DNA of 42,010 nt, taken from positions 1 through 42,010 of the forward strand of contig JAKPKU010000181.1 in NCBI GenBank assembly GCA_029553545.1. The letters are read 5' to 3'. Below the pieces are notes generated by a model that saw only the letters and a list, made by a program, of their open reading frames with translations, was not told the origin of the DNA and did no database searches. Source of the DNA: Candidatus Cloacimonadota bacterium. Its GTDB lineage: Bacteria > Cloacimonadota > Cloacimonadia > Cloacimonadales > WRIO01. The position numbers and the translations under genes were made by a program. Of this stretch, positions 9,449-18,939 are shown in pieces (the first letter of the stretch is position 1; every line of letters starts with the position of its first letter).

Positions 9449-9463
9449 TACTTCTTTTAACAA

Positions 9464-9498
9464 TAAAAAAAGGTGAGACGAATCTCACCTTTTTTTTG
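9464..9498. terminator. bidirectional intrinsic terminator between convergent genes
   Basis: AGGTGAGA (9471-9478) / TCTCACCT (9483-9490) with loop CGAA, flanked by an A-run on the left and a T-run on the right. It can therefore end the methyltransferase transcript on + and the TPR gene transcript on -. Confidence 0.85.
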
Positions 9499-9510
9499 TA
9501 TATAAAAGCA

Positions 9511-10614
9511 TTACATCTTTTTTAGAATATTTGTATATTCTTGTTGAAGAGCTTTGTCTTTTAGATTGCCTGCTGCAAGAATAATTAACTGAACAGGTTC
9601 TTTATTGCCACTATCTAAAGTGCGCCACTGTTTAGCATAAACGATTAATTCTGTCCAATTCTGAACTTTAGCAAGTTGATAACATAAAGTGGTAAGATTA
9701 TCTTCTGTTTTTTCAACCTGATAAAGTTTTTTCATGTATTCAATAGCTTTCTTGTCATTTCCTGCTGCCTGTACGATGTATGAAGCATTAGCTAAAGCAT
9801 CGATATTATTGGGGTCAATCACCAGTACTTGTTCAAATATTTCTAAAGCTTTTTCTTTATTCTCAAGATAAAGGTAGCAAATACCATTGAATAAAAGGTA
9901 CTCAGTATTTGTGGGTGCTATAGTTGCCAATCTCTCAAAATAGCTGATTGCTTCTTGATACTCTTTAGCTTGATAGTGTTGGTCAGCAATATTGATTAAA
10001 ATCTTTTCATCATTAGGGTTTTTCTGCAATAAAACGCCAAAGTATTCGAGTTGCTTATCTTTATTGCCTCTCTCACCTTCGATTGCAGCAAGTAATTGGT
10101 AAATGTTTAAAGAGTCTGGAGTGTCTTTTTTTAAGTCAAAAAGTATAGCTTCTGACTCATCAAATTTTTGTTCATGGTATAGATCAAAAGCGTCTTTGAA
10201 CACTCTACTCCACTGATTAGCAATCATTCTTATTGATTCTTTTCTGTATTGTGAAAAATGTTCATATTCTTTCCAATCGGGTATGCTTTCAATTGTCTCT
10301 AATGTTTTTTTGTAGTATTGAACAGACTTTGCATATAGTTCATCTGCTTTGTCATATTCTTCGAGCGCTTCATTGTTATAAATACCTGCAATGTTAAACA
10401 AACTCTCTACGTGGTCTGGATAAGCGTCTATAACCTTTAAATAGAAGCCTAATGCTTTTTCAGTGTTCTTTTGTTGTGCGTATAGATTTGCAGATCTGAG
10501 GTCAACTTTTGCTTGTCCTCTAATTTTCTGCTCTTTGCCTTTTGCATGTAAATTTACACTAAAAAACAAAGAAATCATCAGACTAAGTACAAATATCAGT
10601 TTGATCCTTTTCAT
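9511..10614 (-). CDS. secreted tetratricopeptide-repeat protein
   Basis: This 367-aa protein starts with a typical signal peptide (MKRIKLIFVLSLMISLFF..., cleavage likely after LHA), so it is exported to the periplasm or envelope. The rest is built of TPR helices. Units are visible such as EKALGFYLKVIDAYPDHVESLFNIAG, KQLEYFGVLLQKNPNDEKILINIA, EAISYFERLATIAPTNTEYLLFNG and KALEIFEQVLVIDPNNIDALANAS, about six or seven in all. TPR proteins act as scaffolds for protein assembly, and the partner is unknown. GGAGG lies four bases before the ATG. A TTGACT at 10664-10669 upstream may be its -35 box, so it is probably transcribed separately from the envelope genes behind it. Confidence 0.85.
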   Translation of the reverse strand: MKRIKLIFVLSLMISLFFSVNLHAKGKEQKIRGQAKVDLRSANLYAQQKNTEKALGFYLKVIDAYPDHVESLFNIAGIYNNEALEEYDKADELYAKSVQYYKKTLETIESIPDWKEYEHFSQYRKESIRMIANQWSRVFKDAFDLYHEQKFDESEAILFDLKKDTPDSLNIYQLLAAIEGERGNKDKQLEYFGVLLQKNPNDEKILINIADQHYQAKEYQEAISYFERLATIAPTNTEYLLFNGICYLYLENKEKALEIFEQVLVIDPNNIDALANASYIVQAAGNDKKAIEYMKKLYQVEKTEDNLTTLCYQLAKVQNWTELIVYAKQWRTLDSGNKEPVQLIILAAGNLKDKALQQEYTNILKKM

Positions 10615-10721
10615 TGTTCCTCCAAATTATTAATTTATCTTATCTTTTAAAATAGCTGTTTTTAGTCAAGTATTTTATTTAAGTATGCTAAATTTTGTTT
10701 ATATTTAATGCAATTCATACT

Positions 10722-12707
10722 TTAAATTAAGCCCCATTTTTTCCTTAAGAAATACTCTGTAGCCACTAATAATATGAATAATAGAATGATATACCACTTT
10801 TGGTAAAATAATACTTCGGTTTTAACTGGCACTAAAATATGAGGTTCTGATTTTGGTAGATAATCGTTTATTTCTGATACTGTTATATATTTTCCTTTGC
10901 TAAGATTGCTAATCATTGCTAACATATTTGGATTAAACCCAATTTCAAATAACTCCCTGTCTTTTTTACTAATAATAAATGAGCCACTTGTTTGCAACAT
11001 TTTCTCTTTTTGAATTACAGTGTAATCATATTTGCCAGGCTTCAAATTCTCCAACTTTAGTTGGTATTGGTTATTAGACAAAGATAAGAACTCGTCCTTG
11101 ATCAGTTTATTATCAATCTTTAGCTGTAGATTGGGGTTGATATTTGAAAGCGGATTAAAGGTTTCATCATAAGCATTTAGTTTGATTATTGGTGATTCTC
11201 CAAAGAGATAAGAGTTTTTATCTGTATATGCATAGAATCTCTCACTGTTTTTTCTTGAGACCCAATCGATTAAACCATTCATGAAATTATCATATTCGTC
11301 AGTTGATGTTATAGTCTTCCATTTCCACAAATCAAAGCCACAGATATGAAAAATATGAGAACTAAGATATGGTCGATACACGATCCATGGGGATGCCGAT
11401 TCATTTTCTATAAAGGAAAGTGCTTGCCCTTGGTTGATGATCGATAAGTAAAGATATGTGACTATTGGCGTATTCTGAATGTTCTTACCTAATTCTTCAA
11501 AAACTTTATACTGCTCTGCCTGCCCAGACACGCGGAAATTGCCTCTATATGCATCTTTAATATTTGATTGAGTGACAGGTAATATCTCCTGCAAACCCTT
11601 TACTGGATAGCCAATAGAGATGATGCCAAAGTTATCTTGCATCATTTTGATAATATCGTCTTTAACGTTAGTGCTAAAGCTTAAAGTGCCATTATTGATC
11701 AGGATTAGCGATGAATAATCCTTTATATTCAAGTTGTAAGGCTTAGAGTTTTTATAATATTGATTCCTTTTCTGATATATTATATCAAGATTATATCTCT
11801 TGCTATCATGAAAGAGCTGACTAATAAAGGTTAGATCGTAATTTAAAACATCACTAATAATTGCAATCTTTTGTTTTGATTCGACGACTTGAATTGCACC
11901 GCTCATAAGATTATTATCAAGATACACATCGTCTTTTGCAATAATTTCAACGGAAAATGGAATTAAGCCTATCTTGTTGAACATTACCTCAAAATCAAGC
12001 TCAATCGTTTGCTCAGTACTAATATTTATACTCTTCTCTTGCACAGTTTTCCCATCAACGACAAGCTTTAGCTGAGCCGTTGACTTTATGTTTTTAGAAG
12101 TAATCAATGTGCTTATTGTAGTCAATTCATTTTGATAAGCAGTCTTATTATATCTTAAATCTTCTATTCTCAAGTCTTTATTATCTTCTGGTGCATCTAC
12201 ATTAAAGGTGTACACAGGGATATTTAACGATGCTATTGGCTGTAAGTTGTTGTCATGTACCCACCCATCACTTAAAAAGAAGATAGTCTTTATGTTTTGA
12301 TACGAGTTTTTTGTCTGGATATACTCTAAGAAAGGCATTAAATACGTGCTTTTGGTCTTTAATGCATTATAATCTGAGAGCTTATACACTTCATAATTAT
12401 TATTATTTGCTTTTAAAGTGTTGACCAATTGATCGTTTATCTGCTTTATTAGGTCGGCTTTTTTGACCCCATTCTGCTTAATGGTCATGCTTTCCGAATC
12501 GTCAACAATAATAACTGTTTTATCATCAATTCTTTTATTCTTAACAAAATGCAGAATTGGATTAAACAAAAAGATACATATAATTATTGCATAAAGAGAG
12601 CGTATAATAGCCAAAATTATACGCTTTTTTAAAGAAATAGAAGGTGTACTTGACCTATAAAAGATCAGTACACCGAGTATAATTAAAACAGATACAATAA
12701 ATACCAT
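10722..12707 (-). CDS. membrane-anchored VWA-domain protein
   Basis: The 661-aa protein begins with two membrane helices (about 3-17 and 31-53). A von Willebrand factor A domain with a metal-site DxSxS (D69, S71, S73 in VDDSESM) follows, then a FLSDG strand near the domain end. A long region of beta-rich repeats comes next, and a final membrane helix near the C-terminus (YIILLFILLVATEYF). This layout (two TM, VWA, Ig-like region, TM) resembles large membrane proteins of the BatA / N-terminal double-transmembrane type that sit next to MoxR or glutamine-amidotransferase-like genes. No such gene is present here. The start overlaps the upstream stop as TAATG, so translation is coupled to the outer-membrane protein gene. 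The role is unknown, probably in the envelope. Confidence 0.75.
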   Translation of the reverse strand: MVFIVSVLIILGVLIFYRSSTPSISLKKRIILAIIRSLYAIIICIFLFNPILHFVKNKRIDDKTVIIVDDSESMTIKQNGVKKADLIKQINDQLVNTLKANNNNYEVYKLSDYNALKTKSTYLMPFLEYIQTKNSYQNIKTIFFLSDGWVHDNNLQPIASLNIPVYTFNVDAPEDNKDLRIEDLRYNKTAYQNELTTISTLITSKNIKSTAQLKLVVDGKTVQEKSINISTEQTIELDFEVMFNKIGLIPFSVEIIAKDDVYLDNNLMSGAIQVVESKQKIAIISDVLNYDLTFISQLFHDSKRYNLDIIYQKRNQYYKNSKPYNLNIKDYSSLILINNGTLSFSTNVKDDIIKMMQDNFGIISIGYPVKGLQEILPVTQSNIKDAYRGNFRVSGQAEQYKVFEELGKNIQNTPIVTYLYLSIINQGQALSFIENESASPWIVYRPYLSSHIFHICGFDLWKWKTITSTDEYDNFMNGLIDWVSRKNSERFYAYTDKNSYLFGESPIIKLNAYDETFNPLSNINPNLQLKIDNKLIKDEFLSLSNNQYQLKLENLKPGKYDYTVIQKEKMLQTSGSFIISKKDRELFEIGFNPNMLAMISNLSKGKYITVSEINDYLPKSEPHILVPVKTEVLFYQKWYIILLFILLVATEYFLRKKWGLI

Positions 12708-13963
12708 TAATACCTAAATGCCATTTGAGCAGAAAAAGATAACCCTTTGGAGCTTTGACCGCCAAATGAGTCATAGAATTGAAAACCAAGCCCACCATCC
12801 CAGTACTTATAGCGTAAGCCTACACCAAAAGCAGATACAGATGGATGAGAATCATTACCAAATAAATAGCCCCCTTGCAATGGGATAAAGCCCAATAATT
12901 CATACTCTATACCAACTGAAGTGTCTGCCAAATCTGAGCCAAATGCTGACTCTTTAGAGTACTTGGAAAAATCCAATGATGCTGAAAGATTTCCTATCTT
13001 ATACAATAACCCGCCTGACAGCTTTAAAGGCAAATCAGTTGAAAAGTTCGCAATAGAGTAGCTTGTATCTTGTTCTGCAAAGAAATCTTCATTAAGATGA
13101 ACTATATAGACATTTTGAGCTGTCAGATTTGCTTCATGAGCCTTGCAACTAATACTATTATTAAAAGTTCCGAATAAATTATCTAAAGTTAGTCCTGCTG
13201 ACAGAGTTTGGTTTTTAGTTGAGATCAAATCGCTTGACAAGCCAAACATACCTTTATAACCAAAGCCACCTCCATAATGCAGGGTAACTTGTTGATCAAG
13301 ATTTAAGCCATCATCGCTTGCCTTAAACAATCCGTCAAATTTGTCAATATTCCCTGATGCACCTGATAGAAAGCTAATAGCAAAGCCGTATCTGGTCGAT
13401 GGCAAGAAGTTCATTACATCTGGCAGGGCTTTATTCAGCTCATAGCCACCAAAAGCCACAGTAATATCTTGCATTGCTAAAAAGCTTGCGTCATTATTGC
13501 TTTTTGTAAAGAAATAATCTCTTTCATACTCATTGCCATTTAAAATTAAATCAAGATAATGCTCGTCTAATTTTGCATAGGTGTTTACAAAAGTGCCAAA
13601 AGACAAACCAAATGACCTGGTTGCATAGCCAAATAGTATTGTATTCATTTCCATATTGATATTAAGATTACCATTCATCTCACTCAAAAATTTATCTTTT
13701 AAATCTTGACTAAGGGTATCAACCATCATTTCATTGTATAAATCAATCGATAAAGCATTATTATAGACTTTATAAGAAATTGGTAAAACGGTGATTTCCG
13801 CTCTCGTTGGTAAATTAGACAAATTGGCTGGGTTCCAATAAATAGCATCGACGCCTGTTGCTCTCTGCATATAGCTACCAGCAAAAGGAATAGAAGAAGC
13901 AGTACTAAATGCATACAGCATTGATACACAGAGCAATACAAGTATAAATAATAACTTTTTCAT
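12707..13963 (-). CDS. outer-membrane beta-barrel protein, PorV/FadL/DUF5723-like
   Basis: Exported 418-aa protein with signal peptide MKKLLFILVLLCVSMLYAFS. The mature start has GSYMQRATGVDAIYWNPANLS, the A..G..A..WNPA..A pattern of FadL/PorV-like barrels. Many alternating amphipathic strands follow and it ends in an aromatic residue (QMAFRY), as outer-membrane barrels do. I place the start at 13963 because GGAGG lies seven bases upstream; the ATG at 13984 lies inside the preceding gene and lacks a site. It sits one base after the lipoprotein gene stop and overlaps the VWA gene, so the three are probably made together. The transported or displayed substrate cannot be told. Confidence 0.8.
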   Translation of the reverse strand: MKKLLFILVLLCVSMLYAFSTASSIPFAGSYMQRATGVDAIYWNPANLSNLPTRAEITVLPISYKVYNNALSIDLYNEMMVDTLSQDLKDKFLSEMNGNLNINMEMNTILFGYATRSFGLSFGTFVNTYAKLDEHYLDLILNGNEYERDYFFTKSNNDASFLAMQDITVAFGGYELNKALPDVMNFLPSTRYGFAISFLSGASGNIDKFDGLFKASDDGLNLDQQVTLHYGGGFGYKGMFGLSSDLISTKNQTLSAGLTLDNLFGTFNNSISCKAHEANLTAQNVYIVHLNEDFFAEQDTSYSIANFSTDLPLKLSGGLLYKIGNLSASLDFSKYSKESAFGSDLADTSVGIEYELLGFIPLQGGYLFGNDSHPSVSAFGVGLRYKYWDGGLGFQFYDSFGGQSSKGLSFSAQMAFRY

Positions 13964-13964
13964 T

Positions 13965-15533
13965 TTAGTCCTCCTTTTCCCCATTTATCGCCAGCTTGAC
14001 ATCTAATCTCGAGATCACATTAATCTTTTCATAAGAGTGCATAATGGTATCATTTTCTTCAAATGAAAACTGAATACCAAAGTACACTTTTTCATTTTCA
14101 GAGAATAGCTTCAAATCATCTTCATCTATTGAGAAGTGTAATTCTCCGTCATACGATGAATTTTGAGATCCTGCCAGAACGTAGTTATCATCGAATACTA
14201 TACGCTTAATGCTATTATTAGTAGGGGGCACATCGCCGTATACAATCTGTTTATCATCTGAGTTACACAAATATAGGTTAACAAATGCACCTACTGTAAA
14301 ATTGTTTTTAAGTTTTACAGAAAAAGATACTCCTCTTGCATTTTCTTTGATCCTTTTTCTATTTGAGTCATTTATTTCTATTTCAATTAGCTCTTTTGGT
14401 CGAACTGGTTCATTTGCATTAAAGCTAATATCAAATGGAACTATTGCTCGATAATCACCAGAAAAACCTACGCCTACACCAGCAAAACCGATTTCATTAG
14501 CAGGATTATTAACGGTAAAAACAGCATCAACTAATTCAAATTTATCTGGTGCTATTTCCATAATAGTTTCTATTGAATGTTGGAAGACAAGCTCGGTCAA
14601 GACTGAATCTCCCTCGGTATAAGCTCTCTCAATTGTGCGTGTGTCAAGATGAAAAAAGCGAGATTCACCTGTTCTTGAATTGTAAGATTTTAATGTGGCA
14701 TCAAAAAAGACATTAAATCCTAATTTTGACCATATTTTAAACTTAACTTTGGGAGAGTTTATATGCAGTGCATTTTCAATATTATCTGGATAATCGACAT
14801 CTATTTCTGTATAAAAGTCTTCGGCTTCAATTTTCACGTTATGAACCAACCCTTTTATTTGACTGAAATATATAGGCTGTTCGTAGTTTATTTTTATACT
14901 TGATAGGACTATATAGTCTGGGAGATTCGGATCTTGGTTTGTCTCATAAGTGATTTTTATACTTAGATTTTCAAGCAGTTCGTTATCACCGTCCTGTTCA
15001 ATAGTATAACCTTCAAGAGAAAATTCATGCAAACCATTCAATTCATTTGTATAAAATGTGTGTTTAAATAAGTCGCCATTGGGGTCTTTTAACTCTACAA
15101 ATTCAACTGTAATCTCTGGCATATACTCAATTAAAGTATTCTCAAAACTAATTTGTAAAGTGCCTTCTCTAATAGCAGCCGTCACGATTTCAACGTCATT
15201 CTCAGCCTCAGGATCTTTTAAGGGGAGTAACACATTGTACTCAGTGCCTGTAACAATAGGAATGAACCCCGTACCTTCCTCATTTGCTGAAATTTTTAAT
15301 TCATCTTCTTTAACATCAGCTCCGTTAATAAAGCCATCTGTAAAAAAATACATTACAGAATCTTCTGTAACATCAAAGTTCTTTCCATCAATCAAGTCGC
15401 TTGCAAAATAATCTTTATTCATTAAAGGGACTTGAAAATTAATGTCCCATTGAGGGGCAACTGGTGCTTTAATATTACAAGCTGTTAAAATCAACGCGCT
15501 TGCAATCAACATTAAAATCCATCTTCGTTTCAT
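13965..15533 (-). CDS. large lipoprotein of unknown function
   Basis: Predicted 522-aa lipoprotein: MKRRWILMLIASALILTAC gives a clear lipobox (LTAC, lipidated C19). The remainder is acidic and beta-rich, without a domain I can name (segments such as VAPQWDINFQVPLMN and VLTELVFQHSIETIMEIAPD). The start at 15533 is chosen because GGAGG lies just before it; a longer in-frame start at 15593 would bury the lipobox and overlap the radical SAM gene. It follows radical SAM by 13 bases and is one base from the outer-membrane protein gene, so it belongs to the same envelope unit. It is likely in the outer membrane, but no sorting rule is known to me for this group. Confidence 0.78.
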   Translation of the reverse strand: MKRRWILMLIASALILTACNIKAPVAPQWDINFQVPLMNKDYFASDLIDGKNFDVTEDSVMYFFTDGFINGADVKEDELKISANEEGTGFIPIVTGTEYNVLLPLKDPEAENDVEIVTAAIREGTLQISFENTLIEYMPEITVEFVELKDPNGDLFKHTFYTNELNGLHEFSLEGYTIEQDGDNELLENLSIKITYETNQDPNLPDYIVLSSIKINYEQPIYFSQIKGLVHNVKIEAEDFYTEIDVDYPDNIENALHINSPKVKFKIWSKLGFNVFFDATLKSYNSRTGESRFFHLDTRTIERAYTEGDSVLTELVFQHSIETIMEIAPDKFELVDAVFTVNNPANEIGFAGVGVGFSGDYRAIVPFDISFNANEPVRPKELIEIEINDSNRKRIKENARGVSFSVKLKNNFTVGAFVNLYLCNSDDKQIVYGDVPPTNNSIKRIVFDDNYVLAGSQNSSYDGELHFSIDEDDLKLFSENEKVYFGIQFSFEENDTIMHSYEKINVISRLDVKLAINGEKED

Positions 15534-15546
15534 ATTTCCTCCAATA

Positions 15547-16521
15547 CTAATACATAATGTTAAAGTAACCTTTTTGAAAATCTTTGTCAACAATTATTTT
15601 TTCAGGTTTTGCTATTTTTAGCACTTTTTCACAAAAATCAAGCACTATTCTTTTATTTCCTAATAACATAGAAGCCTCATATCTTGAAATAGTAAGCTCT
15701 TGAATAGTTTTATCAACCTTACAATTCCTTTCCATAAAGCAGATACCATTAATGATTTCACCTATGTTTGGTTGCCAAGGTCCAGCCACGATTTCATCTT
15801 TTTGCACATTTAAATCAGAGTGTAAGCCAATCTTTATAAGTTTGATTTTATTCTTTTTTATCAATTGTTGTGCATTTTTCACAGCAAAGAGAGTTTTATT
15901 TAAGTTCCATGGTTTATATTCACCTTTAAGAAAAAGCGTTTCTAAATGTGTGTTTTTTATCACAATTGTAGGGTAAATTCTTACATAGTCAGGTTTTAAT
16001 TCAACAGTCTTTATCATGGTCTTTTCAAAGCTCTCATTTGTATCGTCTGGCAGCCCAGGCATGAGTTGAATACACAATGCAAAGCCTTTGCTCTTGACCA
16101 AATTACAAGCATCTTCAGCTTGTGAGGCTGTATATCCTCTCTTGCTTTTTTCTAATACATTATCATCAAAACTCTGAATGCCCAGTTCAATAGTTTTTAC
16201 TTTATTCTTAGCCAAAAATTCCAGTATTTCTTCATTGATAAAATCAGGGCGAGTCGATATACGAAAACTTGTTTTTTCATCAATATATGGCTTTATTTGA
16301 TTAAAATAATCAGTTTGGATATCTTGGTCAAGTGCAGTGAAAGTACCGCCAAAGAAGGCAATTTCTTTATCTATATCTTTATGTATCCTAATAAATTGTT
16401 GTATTTTATCCAAGGCAAGCACTTCACTTTCTTTACTTGTATGAGTAATAGTCTCTTGCTGACAATAAATACAGCGAAAAGGGCATCCTTGAAATGGGAT
16501 GAATACTGGATAGATCAACAT
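15547..16521 (-). CDS. radical SAM protein, Elp3-like (no acetyltransferase domain)
   Basis: The 324-aa protein starts directly with the radical SAM core. The CxxxCxxC cluster ligands are C13, C17 and C20 in GCPFRCIYC. Later segments FFGGTFTAL, RISTRPDF, ELGIQSFDDNVL and QLMPGLPDDT match the Elp3/YhcC group of SAM proteins. It ends without the GNAT domain of true Elp3. The start overlaps the rnc stop by seven bases, so the two are translationally coupled. A small radical SAM gene next to rnc is also seen in Clostridia. The substrate is not known; a tRNA modification role is a guess from the family. Confidence 0.8.
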   Translation of the reverse strand: MLIYPVFIPFQGCPFRCIYCQQETITHTSKESEVLALDKIQQFIRIHKDIDKEIAFFGGTFTALDQDIQTDYFNQIKPYIDEKTSFRISTRPDFINEEILEFLAKNKVKTIELGIQSFDDNVLEKSKRGYTASQAEDACNLVKSKGFALCIQLMPGLPDDTNESFEKTMIKTVELKPDYVRIYPTIVIKNTHLETLFLKGEYKPWNLNKTLFAVKNAQQLIKKNKIKLIKIGLHSDLNVQKDEIVAGPWQPNIGEIINGICFMERNCKVDKTIQELTISRYEASMLLGNKRIVLDFCEKVLKIAKPEKIIVDKDFQKGYFNIMY

Positions 16522-17288
16522 ATATTTAGGCGTTTACATGCGTATAAAGCAGCTTTTTGTTGAGCTTCTTTCTTGTTTGGTCCATTCCCCTCACCATATT
16601 TTTTGGACATAATATATACTTCCATCATAAATACTTTTTGGTGATCAGGTCCTGTCTCATCTTTTAGTAGATATTTTGGTACACACTGATATTTAGCTTG
16701 GGTAAACTCTTGCAAAATACTCTTATAGTTTGTTAAATCTACTGAAAACATCTCTTTTTCATAATCTTTTATAATAAACTCATGTACAAAATCTCTTGCA
16801 GCTTCAATTCCTCCATCGAGATATATACCGCAAATGAGCGCTTCCATTGTATCAGCGATTATTGATTTTCTTCCTTCGCCGCCATTTCTTCTTTCTTCTT
16901 CGCTCATTTTGATATATTCACCCAAATGAATATTCATTGCTTTTAATGCTAAAAACTTTTCACACACGATATTGGACTTTTCTTTGGACAAATCGCCTTC
17001 ATCTTTATCAGGAAAGCGGGCAAAGAGGTGTTCTGCAACGATTAATCCGAGCACTGAATCGCCGAGGAATTCCATCCTTTCATAAGGAGAAGAAGCGCCA
17101 TTTTCATGTTCACTTTTTCTTATAAATGAGTCATGAGTAAGTGCTGTCCAAAGCAATTTCTTATTTTTAAAGCTATAATTTATTTGTTCTTCTAATTTTT
17201 TTAATTTATTCAGCCATCTATGGTCTGAAGCGTTATCATCTGAGCTATCTGATAGGAAACTAATTATTTTTTTTAGTACAGAAAACAA
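16515..17288 (-). CDS. rnc: ribonuclease III
   Basis: Double-strand RNA endonuclease for rRNA processing and RNA turnover. The catalytic domain carries the signature ERMEFLGDSVLGLIVAEHLF with acidic metal ligands, plus ADTMEALICGIYLDGG. A C-terminal double-stranded RNA-binding domain follows (about 185-257, ending KEAQQKAALYACKRL). The length of 257 aa is normal, with a short N-terminal extension. The start is an unusual TTG at 17288: GGAG at 17297-17294 sits five bases before it, the nearby upstream ATG is out of frame, and no suitable internal ATG exists. The downstream radical SAM gene overlaps it. A terminator separates it from fabF, so it may rely on readthrough. Confidence 0.95.
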   Translation of the reverse strand: MFSVLKKIISFLSDSSDDNASDHRWLNKLKKLEEQINYSFKNKKLLWTALTHDSFIRKSEHENGASSPYERMEFLGDSVLGLIVAEHLFARFPDKDEGDLSKEKSNIVCEKFLALKAMNIHLGEYIKMSEEERRNGGEGRKSIIADTMEALICGIYLDGGIEAARDFVHEFIIKDYEKEMFSVDLTNYKSILQEFTQAKYQCVPKYLLKDETGPDHQKVFMMEVYIMSKKYGEGNGPNKKEAQQKAALYACKRLNIC

Positions 17289-17304
17289 ACGATCTCCATG
17301 TTAT

Positions 17305-17336
17305 AATAATAAAAATTGGGCAGTGTATACTGCCCG
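17305..17336 (-). terminator. intrinsic terminator after fabF
   Basis: On the - strand GGGCAG / CTGCCC (17335-17330 with 17323-17318, loop TATACA) is followed by AATTTTTATTATTA. It lies between the fabF stop and the rnc start. Confidence 0.7.
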
Positions 17337-17341
17337 AGTTT

Positions 17342-18583
17342 TTATTCATATTTTTTGAATATTAATACACCATTATGCCCGCCAAAGCCTAAAGAATTAC
17401 TAAGGGCATATTCTATCTCAAGAGTTTTATTGCCATTTGTTGTATAGTCCAAATCGCAATCAGGGTCAGGTGTTTGATAGCTAATTGTTTGATGCACAAT
17501 GCTATTTTTGATTGAATTGACACAAACAATAGCCTCTAAGGCTGCAGCAGCGCCTAATGTATGTCCAAACATAGACTTTGAAGAATTTATTGCAAGCTTT
17601 CTTGCATGATCGCCAAAAACAGTTTTGATAGCAATAGTTTCATTTTTATCATTCAATGGAGTTGAAGTTCCGTGCGCATTTACATATTGTATATCAGATG
17701 GGCTTATGCCTGCATCTTTGATTGCCATTGCCATTGCTCTTGCACCGCCTTCGCCATTATCTGCAGGTGCAGTAATATGAAATGCATCATCAGTAGCACC
17801 ATAGCCAACGATTTCAGCGTAGATTCTTGCACCTCTTTTTTTCGCATGTTCTAATTCTTCAAGTACGAGCATACCAGCGCCTTCCGCCATAACAAATCCA
17901 TCACGGCCTGCATCAAACGGTCTACTTGCAGTTTTTGGGTCATCATTTCTTGTACTCAATGCTCTCATCGAGCAAAAGCCTGCTATTGATAAAGGTGTTA
18001 CAGCTGCTTCAGCCCCGCCTGCTACAGCGACATCGATATCACCATATTGTAAGGAGCGTAAAGCCGTTCCAATAGCATGATTAGCAGAAGCACATGCAGA
18101 AACGCAGTTAAAATTAATACCTTTAAAATTAAATTCAATAGCAATATAAGCAGCAGCAATATTTGATATCATTTTAGGTATAAAGAAAGGACTAATTCTT
18201 TTAGGTCCTTTTTCTACTAATTTACGAGCTTCTTCTTCGAATGACAGCATTCCACCGATGCCTGCACCAGTAATAACGCCAACTCTTTCAGGGTCATAGC
18301 TCCCTGCCACAAGGTTTGCATCTTTCACAGCTTCTCTTGCAGCAATAATTCCAAATTGTGTATATGGATCAAGTTTTCCTATTTCTTTTTTTTCAAAATA
18401 GTTTAATGGATCATAGTTTTTAACTTCGCCAGCAATTTGTGCTGCATAAACAGATGCGTCGAAGAGAGTGATTTTATCTATACCGCTCACACCTTTCAAA
18501 AGGTTTGCCCATGTCTCTTCTTTTGTGTTTCCAATAGGACTAATTGCACCCATTCCAGTAATAACAATACGGCGACTTTTCAT
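17342..18583 (-). CDS. fabF: beta-ketoacyl-ACP synthase II
   Basis: Elongating condensing enzyme of fatty acid synthesis (malonyl-ACP plus acyl-ACP). The 413-aa thiolase-fold protein has the catalytic Cys C164 in VSACASANHAIG, the two catalytic histidines in NAHGTSTPLND and SMFGHTLGAAA, and the C-terminal NSLGFGGHNG loop. GAGG six bases before the ATG sets the start. It is the last fab gene, transcribed after acpP across a terminator-like hairpin, and is followed by its own terminator. Confidence 0.97.
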   Translation of the reverse strand: MKSRRIVITGMGAISPIGNTKEETWANLLKGVSGIDKITLFDASVYAAQIAGEVKNYDPLNYFEKKEIGKLDPYTQFGIIAAREAVKDANLVAGSYDPERVGVITGAGIGGMLSFEEEARKLVEKGPKRISPFFIPKMISNIAAAYIAIEFNFKGINFNCVSACASANHAIGTALRSLQYGDIDVAVAGGAEAAVTPLSIAGFCSMRALSTRNDDPKTASRPFDAGRDGFVMAEGAGMLVLEELEHAKKRGARIYAEIVGYGATDDAFHITAPADNGEGGARAMAMAIKDAGISPSDIQYVNAHGTSTPLNDKNETIAIKTVFGDHARKLAINSSKSMFGHTLGAAAALEAIVCVNSIKNSIVHQTISYQTPDPDCDLDYTTNGNKTLEIEYALSNSLGFGGHNGVLIFKKYE

Positions 18584-18631
18584 AAATTACCTCATTTTAT
18601 ATTAACTTAATAATAATTATTCAAAAGTAGC

Positions 18632-18671
18632 AAAAAAAAAGCTATTACCCAGCAAATACTGAGTAATAGCT
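18632..18671 (-). terminator. terminator-like hairpin between acpP and fabF
   Basis: On the - strand AGCTATTAC (18671-18663) pairs with GTAATAGCT (18648-18640), with an inner CAG/CTG, and is followed by eight T (18639-18632). It ends right after acpP and so should leave acpP mRNA more abundant than fabF mRNA, which fits the high demand for carrier protein. Confidence 0.75.
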
Positions 18672-18678
18672 AAACTGA

Positions 18679-18912
18679 TTAGTTTAAAGCTTTGCTAATA
18701 TAGTCAATAGCGTCCTGAACTGATTTAATTCTTTCTGAATCTGTGTCAGGAATTTCGATATCAAACTCTTCTTCGAATTTCATAATTAATTCTACTGAAT
18801 CCAATGAGTCTGCGCCTAAATCTTCGATAAAGCGTGCATTTGGTTGAATTTCTGCTTCATCAGAACCCAACTTATCAATGATGATTTCTTTTACTTTTGC
18901 TGCAATATCCAT
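18679..18912 (-). CDS. acpP: acyl carrier protein
   Basis: Small acidic carrier of growing acyl chains on phosphopantetheine. The 77-aa protein has the attachment serine S36 in [13 protein letters not shown]. The start at 18912 gives the canonical length and [11 protein letters not shown]; the ATG at 18924 is rejected because the ribosome binding site GGAGG overlaps it and sits five bases before 18912. It lies directly after fabG and is followed by a strong terminator-like hairpin. Confidence 0.97.
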   Translation of the reverse strand: MDIAAKVKEIIIDKLGSDEAEIQPNARFIEDLGADSLDSVELIMKFEEEFDIEIPDTDSERIKSVQDAIDYISKALN

Positions 18913-18939
18913 TCTTTCCTCCATTTAGAGTTTTTATTT

